Shown: one piece after another, positions 11,079 to 24,700 of the stretch | Position numbering within the stretch: position 1 is the stretch's first letter | Layout of the letters: the number at the start of each line of letters is the position of its first letter | From: Dugong dugon | Taxonomy: Eukaryota > Chordata > Mammalia > Sirenia > Dugongidae | Length of the DNA stretch: 64,000 nt | Direction: 5' to 3' | Assembly: GCA_030035585.1 (NCBI GenBank) | Contig: CM057476.1 | Coordinates: forward strand, 2,410,501-2,474,500 | Position numbers and translations under genes: made by a program | Notes under the pieces: generated by a model | Database searches by the model: none | Told to the model about the DNA's origin: nothing | Seen by the model: only the letters and a program-made list of their open reading frames with translations

Positions 11079-11965
11079 TCTTGGCTTGGTAATGTCATGG
11101 ACTTGAAGGATTCCCACATCTGGGGCTATTGGTAAATTCAGGAAAGAAAGCCAGATGGTGAGCCTGTGTGCCACACTGGCTTCTTGTCTAGAAGTTTAGT
11201 CGGCTACAGGCACAACCCTGCAACGTTAGAACTGGGCTGGTCTGGCCCCATCCTACAGACTAGCCCCATGAGAAGCAGAGAAGTTCACAGACTTGCTTTT
11301 TGTCCCAACCATTGTGTGGCAAAGCCAGGCCGGGCCCCTTCCTCCCCGTCCTTTGCTGTCTTCACGACTCACAGACAATTGCCAGAGGGGTCCGGGCTTG
11401 GGCAGGTGTCAGGCTTCGGAAAAGGCAATCACGTGGGCCTTTGAAACCAGTTGTCACAATGAATGTCAAGGCTTGGGTTTGCTCTCATTGCAGAAAAGCC
11501 AAAGATAATTGCATGGCGACCGATGAGAAGCGGTCAGTGTATCTTGTGCAGCTACGCCTGGAGAGTCAGCGTTCCGGGAACAAATGATTTCTATTTCCAA
11601 ACCCAGTTAAATTGGTCCTTTGAATTATGTAATTTCCATGTCTGTGTTCTTGCAGAATGTAAAGCAAACCGCAAAAATAACGTTGTGGGTTTTCCTCCCC
11701 TGAGGGAGGGAATGTGCTTGGTACTGACAAAAGAACAGTGTTTTTGTGCACTGGTGTTAAGGTGGTTTCCTCAGGGGTCTGGACACACTGAGAGTTGAGG
11801 CGTGCACCCTGAGCCTCAGGTCTGAGCATCCCCTTTGCCCAGGACATAATGTGTGGAGCTTGTCTGCTTGAACGACTGTGATGCGTGGGGTCAGCTCAGC
11901 CATTTCTGGAGGCCTCCTCCCAACGCGGTCTCCCAGGCCTTTCTCGCTGTCTCCGGGTGATTGAT
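11079..11965. other. Unclassified intronic sequence
   Basis: Overlapping ORFs of 71-111 codons lie on both strands but show no recognisable domain or splice-bounded structure. No confident repeat. Confidence 0.45.
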
Positions 11966-12600
11966 GCTTTGTTATTGTTGTTAGCTGCCGTCTAGTCACC
12001 TCTGACCATGGCCAAAACCAAAACCCTTGCCGTCGAGTTGAATCTCACTCTTAGTGATCCTATAGGACAGAACAGAACCGCCTCATAGAGTTTCCAAGGA
12101 GTAGCTGGTAGATTCGAACTGCCAGCCTTTTGGTTAGCAGCTGAGTGCTTAACCACTGTCCCACCAGATTCATGGCGGCCTTAAGCATAACAGAATGAAA
12201 CTGTGCCTGGTCCTGTGCCATCTCCATGACTGTGAGCATGTTTGAGTCCATCTTTGAGGCTGTTGTTGTCAGCCCATCTCATTGAGCGCTGCCCTCTCTT
12301 TTGCTGACCCTCTTCTTTATCAGCCATGATGTCCCTGTCCAGAAACTTGACCCTCCTGATGGTTTATTCAAAGTCTCGGATCATATTATGTGATCGATGG
12401 GGATTTTGTTGACTGATTTTTGGAAGTAGATCACCAGACCTTTCTACCTAGTCTGCCTGAGTCTGGAAGCTCTGCTGAGACCTGTCCACCATGGGGGACC
12501 CTGCTGGTATTTGAAATAGCGAAGGCGTAACTTCTAGCATCACAGCAACACACAAGCCCCACAGTACGACAGACTGACAGATGGGTGGTGGTCAGGCCAC
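11966..12600 (-). repeat. RTE-tailed element with a 3' end like the 62 kb copy, split by a SINE
   Basis: TTGTTATTGTTGTTAGCTGC starts the element and a nested AfroSINE follows. It then resumes with TCATGGCGGCCTTAAGCATA, CCATCTCATTGAGCGC and AGATCACCAGACCTTTCTAC, ending in TGACAGATGGGTGGTGGTCA. The last 180 bases match 62105-62278, so both belong to one composite family. Confidence 0.65.
12012..12170 (-). repeat. AfroSINE, short form, nested
   Basis: The tail CTTGCCGTCGAGTTGAATCT and the head CTTAACCACTGTCCCACCAG lie inside the RTE-tailed element. Copies of CATGGC on either side suggest a short target-site duplication. Confidence 0.8.
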
Positions 12601-12616
12601 TACCTAGTTAAGATTT

Positions 12617-14880
12617 AAAAACACTAATTACTTATTTTTTGTGCTTTAGGTGGAAGTTTACAGTTTAAGTCAGTTTCTCACACAACAGTTTATACACAAA
12701 TTGTTATGTGACCCTAGTTGCTCTCCCTTTACTGTGACAGCACACTCCTCCTTTCCACCCCGGATTTCCCGTGTCCATTCAGCCAGCTCCTGACCCCTCT
12801 GCGTTCTCATCTCGTCTCCGGACAGGAGCCGCCCGGTTAGTCTTAGTATCGACTTGAGCTGAGAAGCACAGTCTTCATCAGTATCGTTTTATGTCTTATT
12901 GTCCAGTCTAATCTTTGTCCGAAGAGTCGGCTTCAGGAATGGTTTTAGTTTTGGGCTAACAGAGAGTCTGCAGACCATGTCTTCCAGGGTCCCTCCAGTC
13001 TCAGTCAGACCATTAAGTCTGGTCTTCTTATTAGAATTTGAGTTCTGCACCCCACTTTTCTTCTGCTCCATGAGGGACTCTCTGTTGCGCTCCCTGTCAG
13101 GGTGGTCATTGGTGGTAGCCGGGCGCCATCTAGTTCTGCTGGTCTCAGGCGGGTAGTCTCTGGTTTATGTGGCCCTTTCTGTCTCTTGGGTCTTTGGTGG
13201 TCTTCATTCTTCTTTACTCCAGGTGGGTTGGGACCAGCTGATGCATCTTAGATGGCCACTCGCTAGCTTTTAAGACCCTAGACGGTACTCATGAAAGTGG
13301 GATGCAGAATATTTTCATAATAAACTTTGTTATGCCAATTGACCTAGATGTCCCCTGAAACCATGGCCCCCAGACCCCTGCCCCTGCTACTCTGTCCCTC
13401 GAAGTGTTTGGTTGTAGTCAGGAAATTTCTTAGCTTTTTGTTTAGTCTAGTTGTGCTGACTTCCCCTGTAGTGTGTGCTGTCCTTCCCTTCACCTAAGAT
13501 AATACTTGTCTACTATCTAGTTAGCCAATACCCCTCTCCCTCCCTCCCCACCCTCGTAACCATCAAAGAATGTTTTCTTCTGTGTTTAAACCTTTTCTTG
13601 AGTTCTTACAATAGTGGTCTTATACAGTATTTGTCCTTTTGCAACTGACTAATTTCACTCCGTATAACGCCTTCCAGATTCCTCTGTTATGAGATGTTTC
13701 AAGGATTCATCGCTGTTCTTTATCGTTGTGTAGCATTCCATTGTGTGAATATGTCATAATGTATCCATTCGTCCGTTGATGGGCACTTAGGGTGTTTCCA
13801 TCATTTTGCTATTGTGAACAGTGCTGCAATGAACATGGGTGCGCATATATCTATTCATGTGATGGCTCTTATTTCTCTAGGATATGTTCCAAGGAGTGGG
13901 ATTGCTGTATCATATGGTACTTCTATTTCTAGCTTTTTAAGGAAGCACCAAATTGATTTCCAAAATGATTGTAATATTTTACATTCCCACCAGCAGTAAG
14001 TGTTCCAGTCTCTCCACAACCTCTCCAACATTTATTATTTTGTGTTTTTTGTATTAACGCTAGCCTTGTTGGGGTGAGATGGTATCTCATTGTAGTTTTA
14101 ATCTGCATTTCTCTAATGGCTAATGATCGTGAGCATTTCCCCGTGTATCTGTTAGCCACCTGAATGTTGTCTTTGGTGAAGTGCCTGTTCATATCCTTTG
14201 CCCATTTTTTAATTGGGTTTATTTGTCTTTATGTTGTTGAGGTTTTGCAGCATCTTATAGATTTTAGAGATTAAACCCTGGTCGGATATGTCGTAGCCAA
14301 AATTTTTTTCCCAGTCTGTATGTTGTCGTTTTACTGTTGGTGAAGTCTTTTGATGAGCATAAGTGTTTGATTTTTAGGCGTTCCCAGTTATCTAGTTTCT
14401 CTTCTGGTGTTTATGCATTGTTACTTATGGTTTGTATTCTGTTTATACCATGTATTAGAGGTCCTAGCGGTATCCCTATTTTTTCTTCCATGATCTTTAT
14501 TGTTTTAGATTTTATATTTAGGTCTTTTGTCCATTTTGAGTTAGTTTTTGTGCATGGTGTGAGGTATGGGTCTTGTTTCATTTTTCTGCAGATGATTATC
14601 CAGTGATGCCAGCACCGTTTGTTAAAGAGACTGTCTTTTTCCCAATTAACGAACTTTAGGCCTTTGTCAAATGTCAGCTGCTCATAGGTGGATGAATTTA
14701 TGTCTGGATTCTCAATTCTGTTCCACTGGTCTATGTATCTGTTGTTGTACCAGTACCAGGCTGTTTTGACTACCGTGGCGTATAATAGGTTCTAAAATCA
14801 GGTAGTGTGAGGCCTCCCACTTTGTTCTTCTTCTTCAGTAATGCTTTACTTATCTGGGGCCTCATGAACATTCGTCTGAA
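12617..14880 (-). repeat. L1, 5'-truncated, antisense to TMEM132D
   Basis: The 3' UTR starts near 12617. The segment 13550-14850 is the reverse complement of the L1 ORF2 3' half (for example TGAGATGGTATCTCATTG and CAAGGAGTGGGATTGCTG). It aligns closely with 21783-23950 at a constant offset of about 9.16 kb. Stops break ORF2, so it is dead. Confidence 0.9.
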
Positions 14881-14937
14881 TTTTATTTACTTATTTGCTT
14901 ACCTTCTCTGTATGGCAAACGATGCTGCTTTTTGATG

Positions 14938-15140
14938 TACTTAGTTGTTGTGTGCCACGGAGTCGATTCTGACTCATAGCGACCCCATCTGACAGAGTAG
15001 AACTGCCCCATAGAATCCTCTTGTCTGTAATCTTATGGGAGTGTATTGCCAGGTCTTCCTCCCACTGAGTCACTGGCTGGGTTTGAACCACTCAGTTTTT
15101 GCTTATCAGCTAAGTGCTTAACCATCGCCCCACCAGGGCA
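14938..15140 (-). repeat. AfroSINE, first of three upstream of exon 2
   Basis: GTGCCACGGAGTCGATTCTG tail, CTGGGTTTGAACCACTCAG, and head CTTAACCATCGCCCCACCAG. Confidence 0.85.
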
Positions 15141-15149
15141 TTTTCAAAG

Positions 15150-15325
15150 TACTATAAACCACTGCTGTCAAGTTGATTCCGACTCACAGCAACTCCGTAG
15201 AGTTTCCAAGGCTTTACAGAAGCAGATTGCCACAGCTTTCTCCCGCAGAGCTGCTGGTGGTTTTGAACTTCTGACCTCTTGGCTAGTAGTCCATTGCTTT
15301 AACCACTGTGCCACCAGGGCTACCT
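15150..15325 (-). repeat. AfroSINE, second of three
   Basis: ACTGCTGTCAAGTTGATTCC tail, GCTGCTGGTGGTTTTGAACT and head ACCACTGTGCCACCAGGGCT. It is about 10 bases from the previous copy. Confidence 0.85.
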
Positions 15326-15342
15326 ACTATATATACTATTAA

Positions 15343-15491
15343 GAAAAATAACTTTGCCATTGAGTCGATTCTAACTCATAGAGACCCCGTAGGACAGAGT
15401 AGAACTGCCCCATAGGATTTCCAAGGAGTGGCTGATGGATTCAAACTGCCAACCTTTTGGTTAGCAGCCAAAGCTCTTAACCACTGCAATA
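15343..15491 (-). repeat. AfroSINE, third of three, short form
   Basis: TTGCCATTGAGTCGATTCTA tail, GGATTTCCAAGGAGTGGCTG, and head TAGCAGCCAAAGCTCTTAAC. It ends about 165 bases before the exon 2 acceptor. The terminal CACCAGGGCTCC is missing. Confidence 0.85.
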
Positions 15492-15626
15492 TAGTGGCCT
15501 TGATTTATTTTACAACCGTATATTTAATGTAAAGTGAGTTGATTTACATAAGAACTTTTTTAACAGAAGAGCATACCCGGCATGACTGTAGGGCAGGCAC
15601 CACACAGGGGCCTCTCAGACGTCTGG

Positions 15627-16551
<925 letters not shown>

Positions 16552-16599
16552 CACTTCCAGATGTCTGTGCTGGCTCGGGGGCCAGGCCGGGCTCCGTAG

Positions 16600-17000
16600 A
16601 AACCTGTTATTGCATCAGACGCGTTGCGTGATCACTCTCCAAAATAAGGTCGATTTTCCTCTCTTTACAAACTCCATTTTCACTGTAAAATGGAGACCAC
16701 TTTCATCTTTCTGCATTGACAATTTGTTGTGAAAATATTCTTATTAATGAATTCCTGGACTGTCCCAGAAAAGTTACCAAACCGTTGCCATTGAGTTGAT
16801 TCCGACTCATAGTGACCCTATAGGACAGAGTAGAACTACCCCATAGAGTTTCCACGGACGGCCTGGTGGATTCAAACTGCCGACCTTTTGGTTAGCAGAC
16901 GAGTTCTTAACCACTGCGCCACCAGGGTTTCCACAGAACACGTAGGGGGGATGAGAATGTTAGGGCTTTTGCCTTGTTTGGGGTGTTGTCAGTAAGTTTT
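16600..17000 (+). repeat. Copy A of a diverged local duplication
   Basis: Segments such as AAATAAGGTCGATTTTCCTC, CTTTCATCTTTCTGCATTG and TTTTGCCTTGTTTGGGGTGT align in order with copy B at 17665-17925. Roughly two thirds of bases match by eye. An AfroSINE interrupts copy A only. Confidence 0.6.
16777..16932 (-). repeat. AfroSINE, short form, in copy A
   Basis: CGTTGCCATTGAGTTGATTC tail, GCCTGGTGGATTCAAACTGC, head CTTAACCACTGCGCCACCAG. Confidence 0.88.
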
Positions 17001-17664
17001 AGGACAGCTAGCGTTGTCCAACAGGAGCCATTTCAGAACCAGGTCGTTAAATGCCTCAGAGTTGACAGGAGGCTGCAAATTAGATCACAAAAGTTGTCAG
17101 AAAGGGTGGGGAGTATGGTTGTGGCTACTCCAGATCTATTCCGAACACGTGAGTGCCTGGTGTAATAGGATACCCACTTCAGAGCTATCATTTGTTTCTC
17201 TCTGGATACAAGAGCCCAACGTGTGAAGAGTCTACAGTGGGATTTGATGGGCATCTTATGTAAGAACGCCCCCAATATGAGATATTTAAAATGAAAACTG
17301 TGCACTTTAGGAAAAATATGGGTTTGTTTGCTGCTCAGATTATCATGCGTGAGAGCTAGCTTCCTCGGCTGGATTGCCTTTTCATTAAATAGTTGTTTGT
17401 TTGAAACAAAGACAAGTTCTGTTGTAACAGCTATTTAGTAGAAGTGTTGATTGGATCACTGAAAATGTCTGAACATCGCTGTATAACTCGGTGATTTGAT
17501 CTGAAGTGTGGTGTGATTAGATTTGTGCTGTGACCTCTGAAAACAGGAGTAGAACTGCATGTAAACCCATTTTATATGTGGTTTTTCCAGCTCATACCCT
17601 GAAATTCAGTTTTCTCACCTACCTCCGTCTGGACTTAATAACCGCTTTTTCTTCTTTCCCTCTA
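17001..17664. other. Unclassified spacer between duplication copies
   Basis: No gene or confident repeat was recognised. Confidence 0.45.
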
Positions 17665-17925
17665 CCTTTCATATTTCTGTGTTTTATCAGAAGAGTTGCA
17701 CGACCAACGTGCAAAGTAAGGCCCGTTTTCCTCTTTTCACTACGGCACAGTGACCAGTTTCATCTTTTTCGGTTGGCAATGCGGTTGTGACGATATTCTT
17801 ACTAAGAGATTTTCCAGGCCGTCAGGGACCAGCCAGGGGGATGCCTTTTGCCGTAGTTTGGGGTGTTATTGTTACGGTGTGGGCGAGTGTAAGACTGGAC
17901 CGCTCTGTTCCTTCCTACCTGCATG
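17665..17925 (+). repeat. Copy B of the diverged local duplication
   Basis: AGTAAGGCCCGTTTTCCTCT, CAGTTTCATCTTTTTCGGTT, ATATTCTTACTAAGAGATT and TTTGCCGTAGTTTGGGGTGT mirror copy A in the same order and orientation, about 1 kb downstream. Confidence 0.6.
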
Positions 17926-19424
17926 TTTTTGTTCAAAATGACCTGGTAGCAGAAACCCGCATTTCCCCATTTGAGCTAAAGAAACAGACTGATAGGTGAC
18001 ATTCATCTAGTGACTGAACTTGGCTGATTCTTGGCAGGTGCCACCCATTGCCTGGGTTGGGGAGTGAGTGGGGACCAGCCCCAGGGGCTCAGGGCGCACA
18101 GCATGTCTGTGGACAAGGCCTCGTTTCTGACCTCCCACCCACCCTCTCTGGAAACCACTGTGGTTCAGCTGGTCCCGGGCCTTCTGCGTAAGTAAGTTTG
18201 TAGGTCTGTGCTTTGCTTCAGGTTGTTTTAATTCAGGCGCATTTAATATTCTTCGTGGGGGTCACTTCTTACGTAGAGAAATACTTTGCTGATAACAACT
18301 GGATGTTTGGAATAAAGAGAGCTTTGTTCTCACCCGATTTCACACTGTGCTGTCCTTCGAGTTTGCCAACTGCTGATTGTCAGTTTCCTAAATCCGGGGT
18401 TAAAAACCAGCATCCCCTGGATCTTTGACTATCCAGGAAATGAGGGGTACTTCCAGCTTTTTTTGGAAGCAGTTGTATGTGTAGCGTGGAATTTCCCACA
18501 AAGCTTTGCATCCAATGACCAGCTATCCCATAATAAACACCTCCATCTGAGCCTGAGGGTGGCCCTGTCTCTGGCCGTCGGTAGCAAATCCAACAGAATG
18601 TCACCCTGTTGGGCTATATACTCTGAGAGATCCAAATGTTTTCAAATTCAGAAGCAAATACATTTCAAGCACCCAAATTTGATGGCTCCATTGTTAAGTC
18701 AGAGATTGGGACATTTCGAATAGAGCAAACGTGTAATTTTTCAGAGCCCACCACTTGTCAATTTGTAAAAAACCAACTGTCATGGTAAGACAAGAGTAAA
18801 TATTTCACGAACGCACACTTGGTAAGATGGTACACTGTTTCTGTCTCTTTTACAGCTTGCATTAGTGATGTACTTACTGAATACTTAAAACACTCTCGTT
18901 AGGAATGAGCCTTATCTGTTTATTAAACTGCTGGAGGTAATCTGGACCTGGCAGCGTTATTAGCCTTGAGTTTGAATTCTCATAATTAGAAAATAATAAA
19001 ACCGTACATCTTTTTTCTTTTAATGAAGTCAATTTGACACTAATTTAGTGTGGCCTCCAAATATTTAGAATGAGGGCAGGCTTGCTGCGTCTGGCCATCT
19101 GCTATAAATAACCCTGCAGGATCCAGCCAAGTATCCTTGGGTGCTTTTCCTCAGAAACGGTGACTTTCGTTTGCAGGTTCTCGGTGTTGACGGCGTTAAG
19201 ACGGTCCAGAGGAGGTCGCAGGCTCCGTCTTTTACCGGTGCCAGCAGGCATCCACTGCCACTAATGGATGGACAGGATGGAAGGGCATCAGGTTAACGCC
19301 TCCGACAGGAGGGACACCACATGCAGCCAGGGCTTGTGTCGCAGCTGCCATTTGATTTCTTTACGGGTGGTGGTTCAGACCCACTGTCCCTGTCCCCAGT
19401 TATTTGTGTGCCTGTGAGCTCAGG
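17926..19424. other. Unclassified, probably single-copy intronic sequence
   Basis: I recognise no repeat family in this 1.5 kb. It is AT-rich near 18750-19030. It is one of the longer repeat-poor stretches near exon 2 and so a place to look for conserved non-coding sequence, but nothing in the sequence itself proves constraint. Confidence 0.4.
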
Positions 19425-19645
19425 GAGGTGTCCCCGGGCAGTGCAAATCGTGAAGTGCTGGGCTCCTAACCAAAAGGTTGGAGGTTCAAGTCTACCCAGA
19501 GGCACCCCAGAGGACAGCCATGGTGATCGGCTTCCGAAAAGTCAGCCAATCAGCCACTGAAAACCCTGTGGAGCACAGCTTTACCCTGACACACAGGGGC
19601 TCAACAGGAGTTGGGGTCGACTCACGGCAGCTGGTTTGGTGGGGT
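19425..19645 (+). repeat. AfroSINE-B type
   Basis: GGTTGGAGGTTCAAGTCTAC, CCACTGAAAACCCTGTGGAG and the tail GAGTTGGGGTCGACTCACGG, followed by GGTTTGGTGGGG. A short internal repetition (CAGCCAATCAGCCA) occurs in the body. Confidence 0.8.
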
Positions 19646-19898
19646 TGGATCTCAGGGTGATTCCAGGACAAACACACAGGGGTGGATTGTGTTTTGGGAA
19701 CTGAATTTTGTGTCGCAGATTATGAGCGAAGGCACCATTGTTTTGATCCGCTTTGTTGCTGGGTGTTGAAAAGAACACTTTTGCAAGATCAAGAGCCATG
19801 TAGCACGTGTCAGAGCCTGTGCTGAGATATTTTATTAAAGACACACATCCACTCAACACGAGAAAGGGCGTTTGTGAGAAACCGCAGCTAGCATCACA

Positions 19899-19901
<3 letters not shown>

Positions 19902-19933
<32 letters not shown>
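19902..19933. repeat. (TG)n microsatellite
   Basis: About 16 uninterrupted TG dinucleotides. Confidence 0.95.
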
Positions 19934-19935
<2 letters not shown>

Positions 19936-21397
19936 ACCTCTGAGAACCGGAAAACCCCGATGGGCAGTTTGTCACCTCATACATTCTGTTGTATCCTGTG
20001 GTTTGTTTCTTCCAAAGCAGACATCACAAGGAAGAAAAACTTTCATTCCTTACACATCTGAGCATCCTTTCTAATTTCAGAAAATGTTCTCCTTCAAGTG
20101 AACAACTGAAGCATCCCACGGCACCTGGGCCCTTTCGTCCATATTCTCTTCCCCGTTTCCTTCCCCTCCCCGACAGAGACCCAATTTCACAAGCACCCAG
20201 GGTCTCCCATCACCCAGTCACGGGCCTAGAGGAAGACAAAAACTTGGGGTCTTGCTTTCACATCCTCACCAGCTGTGCTTCTCTCCCTCCTTCCCACAAA
20301 GAGACAATTTCAAAGGACATTTGGGCCTCAGCTCTGGATGTGAGGATGGAGCCAGGTACTGACCTAGCCTTAGCTTGTTGCCTCCTATCCCAGGAAGGGC
20401 AGGTGCAGGGTGCTGGCACAAAACTCGAAATAGGAGCCTTCCTCAAAGTGAGAAGCATTAACAAATGTGTTGAATGAATGAATTCATGCATGAAAGAACA
20501 AAGTGATGAATATTAACAAATACATATACTTTGCTGAGGTCTCGCCATTTTTAATGCAAAATGCTCAAGAATCTGTTAAGCTCTTTGTGCCTAGTGCTGT
20601 GATCATTTAGAAGACCAGCTTCGAAGAAGACATTATCACCAATTTCTTGTGAGAACTAGACTTATGAGGAGAAGGTCAGAGAGAAAATGAGACTGTTTGA
20701 CAAGGGGAAGAAGCGAATCTGACATAGACAGGGCTCAAATGATATTGTTTGAGGGTTTGGGAAACCTGCTTTGCAGAAGATATTGAGCTTGTTAGAAAGT
20801 AATATGGTAATTTGAGATTGACCCTGAGTGTAATTCACTTGAATGATGCAACCTTTCGACCTGCCTGGGCCCGGAATCAGATCTCTCTGTAGGCTGTTTC
20901 AGACGGATCTTTACATGTCAGGAAGCAGGTAGAATACGCTCAGGTGGAGCCACTGATGCTCTCAGTTGCAGACCGTAACTCCCACTGGGGCTAATTTAAG
21001 GATAACTAAATGGAAGGATTGATGGGATGGATATGGGGGTCTCAAGAATTAACGAGAGAAGGGAGCCGGGCTTGGCAGTCAGAGAGCCTGAGAGAGGGTC
21101 CGCAATCCAAAATACAGGAGGAGGAAGCTGACCCTGGTGTGGGTGCAGGAGCTGGTTCCCTCGTCACCTCTCCCCACCCCGTCCCACTGAAGCCCTGCAG
21201 TGGGAATTCTCTGTTCTTATCATATGTCCATCATATGCAGAGACACTAGAGAAGTCCTCCTGGCTCACGTGTCTACTTGCTGGCTGTGCCGGGGGTGCAA
21301 TGGGGCCCCATGTGGCCTCCGTAATGAGCAGTAGGTTCATGGAATCAGTCTTCACGAAGATCACATCCCACAGAGACCAGCATACTGCTAAGAAGAG
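19934..21397. other. Unclassified intronic sequence; possible L2/MIR tail near 20450-20500
   Basis: The longest ORF (19989-20477, 162 codons) has no recognisable domain. GTTGAATGAATGAATTC near 20470 resembles an L2/MIR3 tail. The rest is not recognised. Confidence 0.4.
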
Positions 21398-21606
21398 GAG
21401 GAGCCCCAGCTGGTGCAAACAGTTAACATGCTTGGCTACTAATGGAAAGACTGGAGGTTCGAATCCACCCAGAGGTGCCTCAGAAGGAAGCCCTGGTGAT
21501 CTACTTCTGAAAAACCAGCCACTGAAAGCCCTATGGAGCACAGTTCTGCTCTGACACACACAGGATCACCACGAGTCGGGGTGGACTTGATGGTAGCTGG
21601 TTGATT
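21398..21606 (+). repeat. AfroSINE-B type
   Basis: GGAGCCCCAGCTGGTGCAAA head, GGAGGTTCGAATCCACCCAG B-box area, CAGGATCACCACGAGTCGGG tail. Confidence 0.85.
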
Positions 21607-21782
21607 AGGAAGAGAATGGATGTTTGGTAGCTATCTCTGTACCCCATAGATGTCTGTGACATCTGGTCTGGGCCAGGGATTGTACACCTCTTTGTCTTAT
21701 AGTGGGGTCAGTGGAGTTGCTTGGCGTGAGGAGTGGAGCGAGAGGCAGACAAAGAAAGGAGGGTGCTTCCTCCTTCCTTTTT

Positions 21783-24700
21783 AAAATAAACTTTTTGTGT
21801 GTGTGTGCTTTAAGTGAAAATTTACAATTCAAGTTAGTTTCGCATACAAAAATTTATACACACATTGTCATGTGACCCTAGTTGCTCTCCCTATAATGGA
21901 ACAGCACACTCCTCCTTTCCACCTCCGATTTCCCATGTCCATTCAGCCAGCTCCTGTCCCTCTCTGCCTTCTCATCTCTCCTCTGGACAGGAGCTGCCCA
22001 TTTAGTCTCATGTATCTGCTTGAGCTAAGAATAAGAAGCACGTTCTTCACGAGTATCATTTTATGCCTTATAGTCCAGTCTAATCTTTGTCCGAGGAGTT
22101 GGCTTTGAGAATGGTTTTAGTTTTGGGCCAACAGAGAGTTCGGGGGCCATGTCTTCCAGGGTCCCTGAAGTCTCAGTCAGACCATTAAGTCCGGTCTTTT
22201 TACTAGAATTTGAGTTCTGCACCCCTCTTTTCTCCTGCTCCATCAGGGACTTCATTGGTGGTAGCTGGGCACCATCTAGTTCTTCTGGTCTCGGGCTGAT
22301 AGAGTCTCTGGTTTATGTGGCCCTGTCTCTTGGGCTAATGTTTTCCTTGTGCCTTTGGTGTTCTTCATTCTTCTTTGCTCCAGGTGGCTTGGTACCAATT
22401 GATGCATCTTAGATGGCTGCTAGTTAACTTTTAAGACCCTAGACGGCACTCACCAAAGTGGGATGCAAAACATTTTCTTAATAAACTTTGTTATGCCAGT
22501 TGACCTAGTTGCCCCCTGCGGTCATGGTCCCCAGAACCCTGCCCTTGCTACTCTGTCCCTCAAAGTATTTGGTTATATTCAGGAAACTTCTTAGCTTTTG
22601 GTTTAGTCCAGTTGTGCTGACTTCCCTGTATTGTGTGTCGTCCTTCCCTTCACCTAAGATAATTCTTGTCCTCTATCTAGTTAGTGAATACCCCTCTTCC
22701 ACCCTCCCCACCCTTGTAACCATCAGAGAATGTTTTCTTCTGTGTTTAAACCTTTTCGAGTTCTTATAGTGGTAGTCTCGTACAATATTTGTCCTTTTGC
22801 GACTGACAAATTTCACTCAGCATAATGCCTTCCAGATTCATCTATGCCATGAGGTGTTTCATGGATTCATCCTTGTTCATCATTGTGTAGTATTTCATTG
22901 TGTGACTATACAATTATTTGTTTATCCATTCATCTGTTGACGGACACTTAGGTTGTTTCCATCTTTTTGCTATCGTGAACAGTGCTGCGATGAACAAGGG
23001 TGTGCACGTATCTATTCGTGTGATGGCTTTTATTTCTCGAGGATATATTCCAAGGAGTGGGATTGCTGGATCCTATGGTACTTCTATTTCTAGCTTTTTA
23101 AGGAAGTGCCAAATCAATCTCTGAAGTGGGTGTACCATTTTACATTCCCACCAGCAGTATATAAGTGTTCCAGTCTCTCTACAACCTCTCCAACATTTAT
23201 TATTTCGTGTTTTTGCATTAACGCTAGCCTTGTTGGGGTGAGATGGTATCTCATTATAGTTTTTATTTGTATTTCTCTAATGGCTAATGATCATGGGCAT
23301 TTTTTCATGTATCTGTTAGTTGCCTGAATGTCTTCTTTGGCAAGGTGCCTGTTCATATCCTTTGCCTGTTTTTTTAAATTGGGTTATTTGTGTTTATGTT
23401 GTTGAGGTTTTGCAGCATCTTGTAGATTTCAGAGATTAGACGTTGATCGGATTTGTCATACCCAAAACTATTTTCTCATTCTGTAGGTTGCCTTTTTACT
23501 CTTTTGGTGAAATCTTTTGATGAGCGTAAGTGTTTGATTTTTAGGAGCTCCCAGTTATCTAGTTTTTCTCCTGGTGTTTGCACATTGTTACTTATGGTTT
23601 GTGTTCTGTTTATGCCATGTACTAGCGCTCCTAGCGTTGTCCCTGTTTTTCTTCCATGATCTTTACCATTTCCATGATTTTTACCATTTTAGATTTTATA
23701 TTTAGGTCTTTGATCCATTTTGAATTAGTTTTTGTGCATGGTGTGAGGTATGGGTCTTGTTTCAGTTTTTCGCAGATGGATATCCAGTTATGCCAGCACC
23801 ATTTCTTAAAGAGACTATCTTTTCCCCGTTTAACAGACTTTGAGACTTTGTCAAATACCAGCTGCTCATAGGTGGATGAATTTACGTCTGGATTGTTAAT
23901 TCTTTTCCATTGGTCTGTGTATCTGTCATTGTACCGGTACCAGGCTGTTGTATGGTTTATTTCCCTTCTATGCCTATTTTATTGAGAGTTTTTATCAGGA
24001 ATATATGTTCGACTCTGTCAAGTGTCTTTTCTGCGTCTATTGAGATGATCATGTGATTTGTTTCTTTTCCTTATTTATGTGGTGGATTATGTTGATTTTC
24101 TAATGTTGAACCATCCTTGCATACCTGGTATGAATCCTTTTTTTTTGATATGATACTGAATTCTACTGGCTAGAATTTTGGTGACAATTTTTGCATCTAT
24201 ATTTCTGAGAAATACTGATCTGTAATTTTCTTTTTTTGTGGTTTCTTTGCCTGGTTTTGGTATCAGGGTTATGCTGGCTTCATAGAATGAATTTAGAAGT
24301 ATCCCTTCATTTTCTATGTTCTGAAATAATATGAATAGTACTGGTGTAAGCTATTCTCTGGTTGTTTTGTAGAATTCTCCAGTGAAGCCATCTGGGCCAG
24401 GGCTTTTTTTTGTTGGGAGGTTTTTTTTTTTTTTTTAATTACCTTTTCAGTCTCTTCTCTTGTTATGGGTCTGTTCAGATTTTCAACATCAATTTGTGAT
24501 AGTTTGGATAGGCAGTGTGTTTCTAGAAATTTGTCCATTTTCTCTAGATTTTCAAATTTGTTAGAGTATAGTTTTTTGTAATACTCTGTTACGATCCTTT
24601 TTATTTTGGTTCGGTTTGTTGTAATGTCTCCCATTTCATTTCTTATTTGAGTTATTTGCATCCTCTCGTGTTTTTCTTTTGTCAGTTTGGCTAGTGCTTT

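Noticed and set aside
19989-20477. 162-codon plus ORF as an extra TMEM132D exon
   Set aside because: It has no similarity to the TMEM132 N-terminal domain and no consensus splice pair was seen around it.
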